18,048 nucleotides of DNA from Candidatus Effluviviaceae Genus I sp. (GCA_016867725.1 VGIX01000038.1:1-18048); one strand, 5' to 3'; numbered from the stretch's first letter, positions 1 to 8,488 are shown. Numbers and translations: made by a program. Notes: generated by a model from the sequence alone, not told the origin.

Positions 1-263
1 GCGGTCGCGAGGTAGGCGCGCGGTTCGACGCCGCGCTCGCGATGTACCACGACCAGGCGACCATCCCGCTGCGGCTGTGGGGCGTCGGCGACGCGGTCAA
101 CGTCACGCTCGGGCTTCCCATCGTGCGGACGTCGCCGGGGCACGGGGTCGCGCTCGACGTCGCGGGTCGCGGCGTCGCCGACGCGGGCGGCATGATCGCT
201 GCGACGCGCCTCGCGGGTGAGATCGCCGCGCGGGTCGCGCGGCGGCGAACGGGGGCCGGCTGA
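1..263 (+). CDS. pdxA: 4-hydroxythreonine-4-phosphate dehydrogenase PdxA, C-terminal part
   Basis: This is the 3' end of a gene that begins before the window; the reading frame is open from base 3 and stops at TGA 261-263. PdxA oxidises 4-phosphohydroxy-L-threonine with NAD(P); the product is condensed by PdxJ with deoxyxylulose phosphate in cytoplasmic vitamin B6 synthesis. The visible 87 residues include the family signature MYHDQ, whose His corresponds to metal ligand His266 of the E. coli enzyme, then VNVTLGLPIVRTS, which holds the equivalents of Asn283 and Arg292, and a GHGVALDVAGRG stretch. The substrate-binding Lys274 position is Arg here, a conservative change. The stop codon overlaps the holB start by one base (TGATG), so the two are probably translationally coupled. 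In E. coli pdxA is also near rsmA, which is present further down this operon. Family assignment is firm; the N-terminal half is not visible. Confidence 0.93.
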   Translation, partial: GREVGARFDAALAMYHDQATIPLRLWGVGDAVNVTLGLPIVRTSPGHGVALDVAGRGVADAGGMIAATRLAGEIAARVARRRTGAG

Positions 264-1393
264 TGTCGCTCTCGCGGATCAGGGGACAGGACGGCGCGAT
301 CGCGCACCTGCGCTCGGCCTTCGAGGCCCGGCGGCTCGCCCACGCCTACGTCTTCAACGGCCCGGACGGCGTCGGGAAGGAGACCGCCGCGCTCGAGCTC
401 GCGGCGGCGCTGAACTGCGAGGCCGGGGGGCTCGAGGGGTGCGGCGCGTGCGCTTCGTGCAGAATGGCGGCGAAGCTCGCGCATCCCGACATCCACCTCG
501 TGTTCCCGATGCCGAGGGACGCGAAGCCCGCGGAGGCCGCGGAGATCCTCGCGGAGCAGGCGCGTGCGGGATACCGCGACGCCGGCTTCGGGCGCAAGGC
601 GGCCATCATCTCCGTGGAGGCCGTCCTCGACGCGGTGGTGGCGAAGGCCAACCAGCGGCCCTATACTGGGCCGTGGAAGGTGTTCGTCGTCGCCGACGCC
701 GACGCGATGACGCCCGAGGCCGCCAACGCGCTCCTCAAGTCGCTCGAGGAGCCGCCGGACGCGACGGTCCTCGTGCTGACCACGTCCCGGCTGAACGCGC
801 TCCCCGCGACGGTGCTCTCGCGGTGCCAGAGGATCCAGTTCCGGCGGCTCCCGCGCGACACCGTTGAGGACATCCTCCTCTCCGACAAGCGCGTGGGGTT
901 CAACAAGGCGCGGGCCAGGGCCGCGGCCGCCGTGTCGCTCGGCAGCGCCGGGCGGGCCGTGCGGGCCGAGGGCGAGGGGCTCGCGTCGGAGCTCGGCCGG
1001 GTCGCCGATCTCATGACGGGCAAGCGCGCCGCGGGCGTCGGGCCGCTCCTCAACGAGGCGTCGCAGATCGCGTTCCGTCTCGGCCGGCAGGAGCAGGAGC
1101 GTCTTCTCGACCTCATGCTCCTGTGGCTGCGGGATGTGCTGCTCCTGCGGGAGCTCGGGGACGGCGCCCCGGCCGGGGAGATCCTCTTCGAACGCCAGCG
1201 CCGGCAGCTCGAGGCGCAGGCCCGGGCGATGGACGCGCGGGCGATCGGCGACCTCGCGGTGAGGATCGACGACGCGCGCCGCGCGATCGAGCGGTACTCG
1301 AACCCGTCGATCGTGTTCACCTCGGTCCTGGTCGACGTGGCGGTCGCCCGCAGGCGGGCGGAGGCGGGAGGCGGGAGGGCGCATGCAGCCTGA
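263..1393 (+). CDS. holB: DNA polymerase III, delta' subunit (clamp loader)
   Basis: The 376-residue product is a AAA+ clamp-loader subunit that works with delta and tau/gamma to load the beta sliding clamp on primed DNA. Visible features in order are a Walker A loop GPDGVGKET at residues 33-41, a four-cysteine zinc site (Cys52, Cys60, Cys63, Cys66), an ADADAMTPEAANALLKSLEEP Walker B/box region, and the SRC motif at residues 186-188 that supplies an arginine finger. The C-terminal domain is helical. Bacterial delta' proteins are usually about 310-340 residues, so this one is slightly long. The intact GxxGxGK(T/E) loop could suggest a gamma/tau protein, but the short length, the single copy of the core and the position directly before ricT favour delta'. 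The start overlaps the pdxA stop by one base, and the 3' end overlaps ricT by 11 bases. Confidence 0.9.
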   Translation: MSLSRIRGQDGAIAHLRSAFEARRLAHAYVFNGPDGVGKETAALELAAALNCEAGGLEGCGACASCRMAAKLAHPDIHLVFPMPRDAKPAEAAEILAEQARAGYRDAGFGRKAAIISVEAVLDAVVAKANQRPYTGPWKVFVVADADAMTPEAANALLKSLEEPPDATVLVLTTSRLNALPATVLSRCQRIQFRRLPRDTVEDILLSDKRVGFNKARARAAAAVSLGSAGRAVRAEGEGLASELGRVADLMTGKRAAGVGPLLNEASQIAFRLGRQEQERLLDLMLLWLRDVLLLRELGDGAPAGEILFERQRRQLEAQARAMDARAIGDLAVRIDDARRAIERYSNPSIVFTSVLVDVAVARRRAEAGGGRAHAA

Positions 1394-2312
1394 GGCGGTG
1401 GTCGGACGCACGCCGGAGTCCCTCGAGATCGAGTTCAAGGGAGGCCGCAAGGCGCTCTTCTCGAACCCGAGGAACATCCCGTTCGAGAACGGGGACCACG
1501 CCGTCGTGGACATCGACCGCGGTCAGGACATCGGGCGCGTCATCCGCGAGGGCGAGGCGGCGAGCCGGAAGCAGCGCGAGAAGGGCGTCGTCGGCCACAT
1601 CCTGCGGCGGGCGACCCCGGAAGACCTCGAGCGGCTCGCGCAGATCCGCTCCCGGGAGGCGGAGGCGCACAGGACCTGCCAGCAGTGCGTCGCGAAGCAG
1701 GGCCTGCCGATGAAGCTCGTGGACGTCGAGTCGCAGTTCGACGGCAACAAGATCCGCTTCTACTTCACGTCCGACCGCCGCGTGGACTTCCGCAAGCTCG
1801 TGCGCGACCTCGCCGGCATCTTCAAGACGCGCATCGAGATGCGGCAGATCGGCGTCCGCGACGAGGCCCGGCGGCTCGGCGGGTACGGGCGCTGCGGCCG
1901 CTACTACTGCTGCCGCGGCGTGATCGCGGACTTCGATCCCGTCACGCTCAAGATGGTGAAGGAGCAGCACCTCGCGCCCGGCTCGCCGAAGATCTCCGGC
2001 GGCTGCGGGCGCCTCATGTGCTGCCTGCGCTACGAGCGGGCGCTCTACGCCGAGGCGGGGTGCGAGTACCCCAAGCTCGGGACGCGCGTCGAGATGGGGG
2101 AGAAGAAGGCGAAGGTCGTGGCCGTGGACATCTTCCGCAGCAGGATTTCGCTGTCGGACGACGAGGGGAAGACGACGACGATGACGCTGGAGGAGTTCAA
2201 GGGAGCCCGCGTCACCGCCGTCGGGACCGGCGAGGGCGAGCCCGCCATCGAGCAGTACTGGGACGAGAGCGAAGCGGCGCCCGAGGTCGAAGAGGAGAGG
2301 GATGCCGAGTAA
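1383..2312 (+). CDS. ricT: PSP1-domain protein RicT (YaaT family)
   Basis: The 309-residue product belongs to the PSP1/YaaT family. In Bacillus subtilis the homologue (RicT) forms a complex with RicA and RicF that carries iron-sulfur clusters and affects RNA processing by RNase Y, sporulation and competence. The central PSP1 domain covers roughly residues 60-260. Conserved cysteines seen here are Cys99 and Cys102 (CQQC), Cys171 with the pair Cys176-Cys177 (CGRYYCC), and Cys208 with the pair Cys213-Cys214 (CGRLMCC); these are the candidate cluster ligands. An acidic tail follows residue 285. The start ATG sits inside the holB 3' end with GGGAGGG at 1373-1379 in front. Its place between holB and metG matches Bacillus synteny. 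No RicA or RicF homologue is visible in this window, so its partner in this organism is unknown. Confidence 0.88.
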   Translation: MQPEAVVGRTPESLEIEFKGGRKALFSNPRNIPFENGDHAVVDIDRGQDIGRVIREGEAASRKQREKGVVGHILRRATPEDLERLAQIRSREAEAHRTCQQCVAKQGLPMKLVDVESQFDGNKIRFYFTSDRRVDFRKLVRDLAGIFKTRIEMRQIGVRDEARRLGGYGRCGRYYCCRGVIADFDPVTLKMVKEQHLAPGSPKISGGCGRLMCCLRYERALYAEAGCEYPKLGTRVEMGEKKAKVVAVDIFRSRISLSDDEGKTTTMTLEEFKGARVTAVGTGEGEPAIEQYWDESEAAPEVEEERDAE

Positions 2313-4269
2313 GTACTACATCACGACGGCCATCGACTACGTCAACAGCGCCCCGCACGTGGGGACAGCCTACGAGAAGATCTCCGCGGACGTGTTCGCC
2401 CGGTTCCATCGCCTCGCGGGCGACCGCGTGTACTTCCAGATGGGCAACGACGAGCACAGTCTGAACGTCGAGCGCTCGGCGCGGGCCCGAGGCATGGACC
2501 CGAAGGCGTACTGCGACGAGATGGAGCTCGTGTTCCGGAACATCTGGGCGAAGCTCGACATCTCCTTCGACCGTTTTGTGAGAACGACCGACGAGGACCA
2601 CGTCGCCGGTCTCCGGAAGCTCTTCGAGGCGATGCGCGACGACATCTACCACGGGCAGTACGAGGGGTACTACTGCGAGTCGTGCGAGGCGTTCCTCCTC
2701 GAGAAGGACCTCGCGGACGGGTGCTGCCCGACGCACCGAACGAAGCCGGCGTGGATCAAGGAGGAGAACCACTTCTTCCGCCTGTCGAAGTACCGGGACC
2801 GCCTGCTTTCGCACATCGAGGAGCATCCGGAGTTCATCCAGCCGGAGACCAGGCGCAACGAGATCCTCCAGCTTCTCAGGGCGGGGCTCTCCGACATCAG
2901 CGTGAGCCGCGCGGGCACGACCTGGGGCGTGCCACTCCCGATGGACGAGTCGCAGGTCATCTACGTCTGGGTGGACGCGCTCACGAACTACATCACGGGC
3001 GCGGGCTACGGGACCGACGAGGCGCGGTTCGCATCGGAGTGGCCGGCCGAGCTGCATCTCATCGGGAAGGACATCACCCGCTTCCACTGCGTCATCTGGC
3101 CGGCGATGCTCATGAGCGCGGGGATCCCGCTCCCGAAGACCATCTACGGGCACGGGTTCGTGTACTTCAAGGGGCAGCGCCTCTCGAAGAGCCTCGGGGT
3201 GATCGTGGACCCGCTCGAGGCCGCGGACATGTTCGGGCCGTCGGCGCTCCGCTACTTCCTGATGAGAGAGGGGACCTACGGCCGCGACGTGGACTTCACG
3301 TGGGAGCAGTTCAGGGCTCGGTACGACTCGGAGCTTGCGAACGATCTCGGGAACCTCGTTTCGCGCACCATCGCGATGATCGAGAAGTTCCTCGGCGGTC
3401 GCGTGCCGAACCTCGCCGCGTCGAGCCGCGGCCATGTGCGGATGGTGGCCGAGGAGATCCGCGGGCCGGTCGTCCGGGACATGACGGCGTACGCGCCGCA
3501 CGCGGCGCTCGCGAGGATCTGGGAGCTCGTGCGGCGCGCGAACAGCCACATCGAGGAGGCGAAGCCCTGGGTGCTCGCGCGCGAGGACAGCGCGAAGCTC
3601 GCGCAGTCGCTGTTCGACGTCGTCGAGGCCGTCCGGCAGATCGCGGTGATGGCGTGGCCCGTCATGCCGGGGAAGTGCGAGGAGATCCTCTCGCGGTTCG
3701 GCGTCGAGCTCAGCCCCGGGGCGGTGCCACTCGATGAACTCCTCGTGTGGGGCCACGGGTGGCCGGCGACCATCACGGTGCGAGGCGGGGCCGCGGTGTT
3801 CCCGAAGCACAGCACCGCGGACCTCGCGGCGAAGTTCGGGGTCGGGGGCGCGGCGCCGGCCGGCGCGGCTGGGGCTGGCGCCGACGCCGCGGGGGCCTCG
3901 GGCGGCGCGGCGCCGAGCGCGGCGCCCCAGTCGAAGGGAGCGAAGATGATCTCCTTCCAGGAGTTCCAGGCGCTCGATCTTAGGCTGGCGAAGGTGCTCG
4001 AGGCGGCGCGGGTGGAGGGCGCGACGAAGCTCCTCAAGCTTCGCGTGGACCTCGGCGGGGGCGACGTCCGGCAGATCGTCGCCGGCATCGCCGCCGCGTA
4101 CGCGCCGGAGGCGCTCGTGGGGCGGACCGTCGTCGTCGTCGCGAACCTCGAGCCGGCGAAGATCCGCGGCATCGAGTCGCAGGCGATGCTCCTTGCCGCC
4201 GTGGACGGCGGCGCCCTCGCGCTCCTCGGGCCCGACAAGGAGCTCCCCGCCGGCACGAAGGTGAGCTAG
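2302..4269 (+). CDS. metG: Methionyl-tRNA synthetase with C-terminal tRNA-binding domain
   Basis: The 655-residue class I synthetase attaches methionine to tRNA-Met. The HIGH motif appears as HVGT at residues 19-22 and the KMSKS loop as RLSKS at 293-297. A knuckle with Cys125, Cys128, Cys141/Cys142 and His145 is the expected zinc site of the connective peptide. The anticodon-binding helical domain runs to about residue 510. It is followed by an Ala/Gly/Pro-rich linker of about 35 residues (roughly 512-546) and then a Trbp111/EMAP-type OB-fold from Met549 to the end, which is known to dimerise and strengthen tRNA binding in bacterial MetRS. The start ATG lies within the ricT 3' end (11-base overlap) with AGGAGAGG at 2293-2300. 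The stop TAG overlaps the GTG start of the next gene by one base. Confidence 0.97.
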   Translation: MPSKYYITTAIDYVNSAPHVGTAYEKISADVFARFHRLAGDRVYFQMGNDEHSLNVERSARARGMDPKAYCDEMELVFRNIWAKLDISFDRFVRTTDEDHVAGLRKLFEAMRDDIYHGQYEGYYCESCEAFLLEKDLADGCCPTHRTKPAWIKEENHFFRLSKYRDRLLSHIEEHPEFIQPETRRNEILQLLRAGLSDISVSRAGTTWGVPLPMDESQVIYVWVDALTNYITGAGYGTDEARFASEWPAELHLIGKDITRFHCVIWPAMLMSAGIPLPKTIYGHGFVYFKGQRLSKSLGVIVDPLEAADMFGPSALRYFLMREGTYGRDVDFTWEQFRARYDSELANDLGNLVSRTIAMIEKFLGGRVPNLAASSRGHVRMVAEEIRGPVVRDMTAYAPHAALARIWELVRRANSHIEEAKPWVLAREDSAKLAQSLFDVVEAVRQIAVMAWPVMPGKCEEILSRFGVELSPGAVPLDELLVWGHGWPATITVRGGAAVFPKHSTADLAAKFGVGGAAPAGAAGAGADAAGASGGAAPSAAPQSKGAKMISFQEFQALDLRLAKVLEAARVEGATKLLKLRVDLGGGDVRQIVAGIAAAYAPEALVGRTVVVVANLEPAKIRGIESQAMLLAAVDGGALALLGPDKELPAGTKVS

Positions 4270-5681
4270 TGCCCGCACCCTCGGCCGCTGCCCGGCCGCC
4301 CCTGGCGGACACGCACGCGCACCTCGACCTCGACGACTACCGCGACGACAGGGACGCGGTCCTCTCGAGGGCGCGCGCGTCGGGCGTCGCGCTGATCGTC
4401 AACGTCGGCTTCGACGCCGCCACCTCGGACGCGTCGATCGCCCTCGCCGAGGCGAACCCGTCCATCTACGCGTCGCTCGGCCTGCACCCGCACCACGCCT
4501 CCTCGCTCTCGGACGAGCTCCTGGCGCGCTACGAACGTCTCGCCGCGCACCCGAAGGTCGTGGCGATCGGCGAGACGGGCCTCGACTACCACAGGGGCCT
4601 CTCGCCCCGCGAGGACCAGGAGCGCGCCTTCCGCGCGCAGATCCGGCTCGCGAAGGCCGTCGGCCTGCCGCTCGTGGTCCACAACCGCGACGCGCACGGC
4701 GATGTGCTTCGCGTGCTCGACGACGAGGGACCGCCGGAGGCAGGCGGCGTGATGCACTGCTTCCCCGGCGACGAGACGTACGCGCGCGAGGTCGTGCGAC
4801 GAGGCTTCCACGTCGGGATCGGCGGGCCGGTGACCTACTCGGCCCGGGGGCGGCTCGCCGGCGTCGCGGCCTCGGTGCCGCAGGACAGGCTCGTGCTCGA
4901 GACGGACGCCCCGTGGCTCCCGCCCGTCCCGCACCGCGGGCGGCGGAACGAGCCCTCGTTCGTGCGACTCGTGGCTGAGCGCGTGGCGGAGCTCCGCGGC
5001 CTCGCCGTCGCCGACCTCGCGCGGCTCACGACCGGGAACGCGCGGCGGCTCTTCGGGATCCCCGATCTCCCGGCCCCGTCCATCGCCTACGAGATGTGGG
5101 GGAACCTCTACCTCAACATCACGAACCGCTGCACGAACGCGTGCGGCTTCTGCGTGCGCTACCAGTCCGACACGCTCTGGGGCTACAACCTCAGGTTGGA
5201 GCGCGAGCCGTCCGTCGAGGAGATCATCGAGGCCGTCGGAGACCCGACGCGGTATCGCGAGATCGTCTTCTGCGGGTTCGGCGAGCCGACCGTGAGGCTC
5301 GACGTGGTGACCGAGGTCGGCCGCCGCCTCCGGGCGTCGGGCGCGCGCGTCCGGATCGACACGAACGGGCACGCGAACCTCATCTGGAACAGGAACGTCG
5401 TGCCCGAGCTGGTCGCGGCCGTGGACGCGGTCTCGGTGAGCCTCAACGCGGCCGACGCCGCGCAGTACGAGACGCTCTGCCGCCCGCGGTTCGGCCCCGG
5501 CACGTTCGACCACGTGGTCGCCTTCGCATGCGAGTGCAGGAAGGCCGGCATCGAGACCGTCGTCTCGGTCGTGGACGTCAAGGGGGTCGACCTCGCCCGC
5601 GTGCGGGCGCTGGCAGCCGGCCTGGGTGTTCCCCTTCGCGTGCGGGGCGGCGACGCGCGGCGCGAGCCGAGCGCGAGGTAG
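4269..5681 (+). CDS. TatD-family metallo-hydrolase fused to a TatD-linked radical SAM domain
   Basis: The 470-residue protein has two domains. Residues 1-265 are a TatD-type TIM-barrel deoxyribonuclease; the expected metal ligands are visible as His16 and His18 (THAHLD), Glu102 (GETGLDYH), His138 (VVHNRDA), His163 (MHCF) and Asp213 (ETDAPWL). Residues 270-470 are a short radical SAM domain with the cluster motif Cys288-x3-Cys292-x2-Cys295, a CGFGEPT glycine-rich motif and RIDTNGHAN. I recall a radical SAM family described as linked to TatD, encoded beside it or fused to it; its chemistry is not known. The GTG start overlaps the metG stop and has AAGGTGAG at 4258-4265 as ribosome-binding site. 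No frameshift or stop separates the halves, so the fusion looks genuine. The TatD assignment is firm; the function of the second domain is open. Confidence 0.92.
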   Translation: MPAPSAAARPPLADTHAHLDLDDYRDDRDAVLSRARASGVALIVNVGFDAATSDASIALAEANPSIYASLGLHPHHASSLSDELLARYERLAAHPKVVAIGETGLDYHRGLSPREDQERAFRAQIRLAKAVGLPLVVHNRDAHGDVLRVLDDEGPPEAGGVMHCFPGDETYAREVVRRGFHVGIGGPVTYSARGRLAGVAASVPQDRLVLETDAPWLPPVPHRGRRNEPSFVRLVAERVAELRGLAVADLARLTTGNARRLFGIPDLPAPSIAYEMWGNLYLNITNRCTNACGFCVRYQSDTLWGYNLRLEREPSVEEIIEAVGDPTRYREIVFCGFGEPTVRLDVVTEVGRRLRASGARVRIDTNGHANLIWNRNVVPELVAAVDAVSVSLNAADAAQYETLCRPRFGPGTFDHVVAFACECRKAGIETVVSVVDVKGVDLARVRALAAGLGVPLRVRGGDARREPSAR

Positions 5682-5685
5682 CCCG

Positions 5686-6531
5686 ATGGAGCCGACACAG
5701 CCCCAGGTCATGCTCGCGAAGTACGGGCTTGCGGCGTCGAGGCGGCGGGGGCAGAATTTCCTGGTGGACGGCAACGTGGCCAGGAAGGTCGTCGAGGCCG
5801 CCGCGCCGTCCGCGGACGACGTCGTCATCGAGATCGGGCCGGGGTTCGGCGCGATCACCTTCGGCCTTGCGGCGCGCGCCGCGCACGTCGTCGCGGTTGA
5901 GTTCGACGCGGGCATCGCGCGCGCCTTCCGGGAGGAGTACCCGGACGCGGCGGGGATCACCCTCGTGAACGAGGACTTCCTCGCGTTCGACATCGAGGGG
6001 GCCGCCCGCCGGTTCGGCGCCGCGCGCCTGATCGTGGCGGGGAACCTGCCCTACAACATCACGAGCCCGGCCATCAGGCGGCTCGTCGAGCACAAGGCGA
6101 TCGTCTCGCGGGCGGTGCTCATGGTGCAGGCGGAGGTCGGCGCGCGCATCGCCGCGGCGCCGGGCGAGCCGGACTACTCGGCGCTCTCGGCCGTCGTCCA
6201 GTACCACGCGTCGGTCGCGTCGCTGTTCACGGTGCGGAGGACGTGCTTCCGCCCGCGGCCGAAGGTGGACTCCCGCGTCGTCGAGATCGACCTGTCGGCG
6301 GGTCGGGCGTGGCGGAGTAACCCCCACGCGTTCGAGGCCGTCGTGCACGCGGCCTTTCAGAAGCGGCGGAAGATGCTGCGGCAGTCCCTGGCGGGTGTGA
6401 CGGCCGACGCGGGCGTGTCCGCGGAAGAGCTGGCGCTCCGGACCGGCGTGGACCTGTCTCGGCGGGGCGAGACGCTGAGCGTCGAGGAGTTCGACGCCCT
6501 CGCGAGCGCACTGGGTCCCGGGCGGGCGTAG
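5686..6531 (+). CDS. rsmA: 16S rRNA (adenine(1518)-N6/adenine(1519)-N6)-dimethyltransferase RsmA (KsgA)
   Basis: The 281-residue product dimethylates two adjacent adenines in helix 45 of 16S rRNA using S-adenosylmethionine, a late step of small-subunit maturation. The sequence shows the N-terminal RRRGQNFLVD signature (residues 19-28), SAM motif I EIGPGFG at 49-55, the catalytic NLPY motif at 120-123 within GNLPYNITSP, and the C-terminal helical domain containing FQKRRKMLRQSL. I chose ATG 5686 because GAGG at 5675-5678 stands seven bases in front and it begins only four bases after the tatD stop. An in-frame ATG at 5626 would add 20 residues lying inside the tatD fusion and not resembling the family. 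Length is typical (about 265-290). Only 15 bases separate it from the next gene. Confidence 0.96.
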   Translation: MEPTQPQVMLAKYGLAASRRRGQNFLVDGNVARKVVEAAAPSADDVVIEIGPGFGAITFGLAARAAHVVAVEFDAGIARAFREEYPDAAGITLVNEDFLAFDIEGAARRFGAARLIVAGNLPYNITSPAIRRLVEHKAIVSRAVLMVQAEVGARIAAAPGEPDYSALSAVVQYHASVASLFTVRRTCFRPRPKVDSRVVEIDLSAGRAWRSNPHAFEAVVHAAFQKRRKMLRQSLAGVTADAGVSAEELALRTGVDLSRRGETLSVEEFDALASALGPGRA

Positions 6532-6546
6532 AGCGGAGGCAGCGGC

Positions 6547-8475
6547 GTGCGTGTGCGCTTCCCACACTGGACGGTCCTCGCGACCGTCCTCCTCACGGCG
6601 GTCGCCGCCGTCGCTCCGGCTCAGGAGGAGAACGGCGACGGCGAGCCGGAGGGCGCCCCGGCGGACACGACCGCCGTCGGGCAGGAGGAGGCGCCCGACC
6701 ACACCGTGCCGTTCAGGATCCAGGTCGCGACGCCGCTACGTCCCACCTACAAGCTCACCTACGGACGCGACCAGGACGCATCCTCCTGGGAGCACAGCTT
6801 CGGCTTCCGACAGCGCGTGTCCGAGCGCATCTCGTTCCAGGCGTCGTCGCTCATCTCCGTTCGCAGCACCGAGGTGCTCAGCAGGGAGAACAGGCAGGAG
6901 CGGTGGAGCGCCGGCCTGGACGCCAGCATCACGAGCGCCGTCGGCATGGCCGTCAGGCTCAACCGAACGACGCAGAGCGACGTCCGCAACCAGGGCTCGT
7001 CCTCGGAGGTCAGGAGCTTCCGCGAGAAGGAGACGGCGGACGTCTCGACCTCGTACTCGAAGACGCTTCTGTCGGGGATCGCGACCACCCTCAACATGAC
7101 GGCGGGGCTCGAGAAGAACCGGTACGCGGACGTGCAGAGTCGCGGGGCCGCGCAGAGCATTGCCGCGTCCGTGGGCTACAACCCGACCCCGGGAGTCAAG
7201 GGGAGCGTGACGTACTCGGGGCGGCACTCGCTCCTGGATTCGGAGCAGGGTGCGCTCAGCAGCACGGACGAGTCGGAGAGCCACTCGCTCGGGGCGAACG
7301 TGGACTACACGTGGAAGACCAGCACCCTCAACGTGAACCTCGCAAGGTCCCGATCCGCGAACGAGTATCCCAAGGAGCAGCAGAAGGAGCGCAGGGAGCA
7401 GGAGAACGACAGCGCCTCGGTCAAGGGCACGTTCAAGCCCCTCCCGGGGCTGGACCTGACGCTTGGCTACGACTACAGCAGGAGCGGCATGTCCTACGCG
7501 CTGGAGCCGTCCCGCCGCAGCGTGCTGAGCAGCCGGGCAGTGAACGCCGGCGTGACCTACACCTTCGCGGGCGTGCGGCTCTCGAGCCAGCTGGCGTCGG
7601 ATGTCAAACGGAACGAGTATACCAACGAGCAGACCGGGAACTCGTACGGGCAGTCGCTGGTGTTCAACGCCAATCGTGACTTCGGCACGCGCGTCAAGGT
7701 GGGCTTCACCGGCCGGATGACCCTCTACTCGCACCACTTCGACGACACGGTGAGGAACGACCAGGACCGAGACCTCTACGACCGTGAAGCGACGCTTCAG
7801 ATCGACTACAACCCGAGGAACGATCTCTTGACCTCCCTCGCGCTGAGAGTCCGCGAGGACCAGCTCATCTACATCCGCACGTCCCGCACCGGCGACAACA
7901 GGCGCGCGCAGACGTTCTCCCTGCGGCCGTCCGTCACGAAGGTGTTCTCGAAGACGTTCAGCGCGAGCCAGCGATACGAACTCACGGCTGACTACACCCT
8001 CTACACGTTCAACGACGCCAAGAACTTCCTCGTGAGGAACCTCGGCGTGACGACCGAGGCCCGGTGGTCGGGCGCCCGCAAGCTCGACCTCACGGTGAGC
8101 CATCGGTACGTCGCGCAGGACGAGGGATCGTACGTGACCGGGTCGGACGGCATCGCGCGGTACGGGAAGAACAGCGAGCGGGACGATCACACCATGAAGG
8201 CCACGCTCAGGTATAGGCTCTTCGACGCAATAGGCATCGAAGCATCGCAGAGCTACTCCGTCTCACAGCGGTGGACCATCGTGGACGGCGGTCGGCGGCT
8301 CTCGTGGGAACGGCACGACACCAGCCTCACCGGCAAGGCCTCTGTGGACTACAAGCTCGAGGACGGGACGACGCTCAAGGCCTCGGTGGCCCGCACGGAC
8401 CGCGACGCGACATCGCTCGTCGAGCGGCTGCGGCGGGTCTGGGACGTCTCGCTGAGCATCGACAAGGCGTTCTAG
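6547..8475 (+). CDS. Secreted protein predicted to form an outer-membrane beta-barrel, family unknown
   Basis: I do not recognise a named family for this 642-residue protein. It starts with a signal peptide (residues 1-25, hydrophobic core VLATVLLTAVAAV, cleavage after the APA before Gln26) and an acidic Glu/Asp-rich spacer to about residue 55. The rest is a long series of amphipathic alternating segments such as YKLTYGRD, LDLTVSHRYV, LDLTLGYDYS and TLKASVART, separated by polar Ser/Arg/Glu-rich loops. The last residues VSLSIDKAF end in Phe, the classic C-terminal signature read by the BAM machinery. The pattern would allow well over 16 strands. There are no TonB box, plug or OmpA-like domains. 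GTG 6547 is preceded by GGAGG at 6535-6539; GTG 6553 is an alternative. It follows rsmA by 15 bases and precedes a lipoprotein by 13, suggesting co-transcription. Barrel topology is an inference from sequence pattern. Confidence 0.8.
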   Translation: MRVRFPHWTVLATVLLTAVAAVAPAQEENGDGEPEGAPADTTAVGQEEAPDHTVPFRIQVATPLRPTYKLTYGRDQDASSWEHSFGFRQRVSERISFQASSLISVRSTEVLSRENRQERWSAGLDASITSAVGMAVRLNRTTQSDVRNQGSSSEVRSFREKETADVSTSYSKTLLSGIATTLNMTAGLEKNRYADVQSRGAAQSIAASVGYNPTPGVKGSVTYSGRHSLLDSEQGALSSTDESESHSLGANVDYTWKTSTLNVNLARSRSANEYPKEQQKERREQENDSASVKGTFKPLPGLDLTLGYDYSRSGMSYALEPSRRSVLSSRAVNAGVTYTFAGVRLSSQLASDVKRNEYTNEQTGNSYGQSLVFNANRDFGTRVKVGFTGRMTLYSHHFDDTVRNDQDRDLYDREATLQIDYNPRNDLLTSLALRVREDQLIYIRTSRTGDNRRAQTFSLRPSVTKVFSKTFSASQRYELTADYTLYTFNDAKNFLVRNLGVTTEARWSGARKLDLTVSHRYVAQDEGSYVTGSDGIARYGKNSERDDHTMKATLRYRLFDAIGIEASQSYSVSQRWTIVDGGRRLSWERHDTSLTGKASVDYKLEDGTTLKASVARTDRDATSLVERLRRVWDVSLSIDKAF

Positions 8476-8488
8476 TTCGGGGGAGCGG

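Noticed and set aside
263-1393. Annotation of this gene as DnaX (tau/gamma)
   Set aside because: The Walker A loop is intact, but the length, lack of a tau extension and neighbourhood with ricT favour HolB.
2212-4278. Long minus-strand open frame (688 codons) opposite metG
   Set aside because: Its translation is Arg/Glu/His/Asp-rich and shadowlike, while the plus strand encodes a complete MetRS with all motifs.
5626-5685. Earlier ATG for rsmA
   Set aside because: The extra 20 residues overlap the tatD fusion, lack a ribosome-binding site and do not resemble RsmA N-termini.
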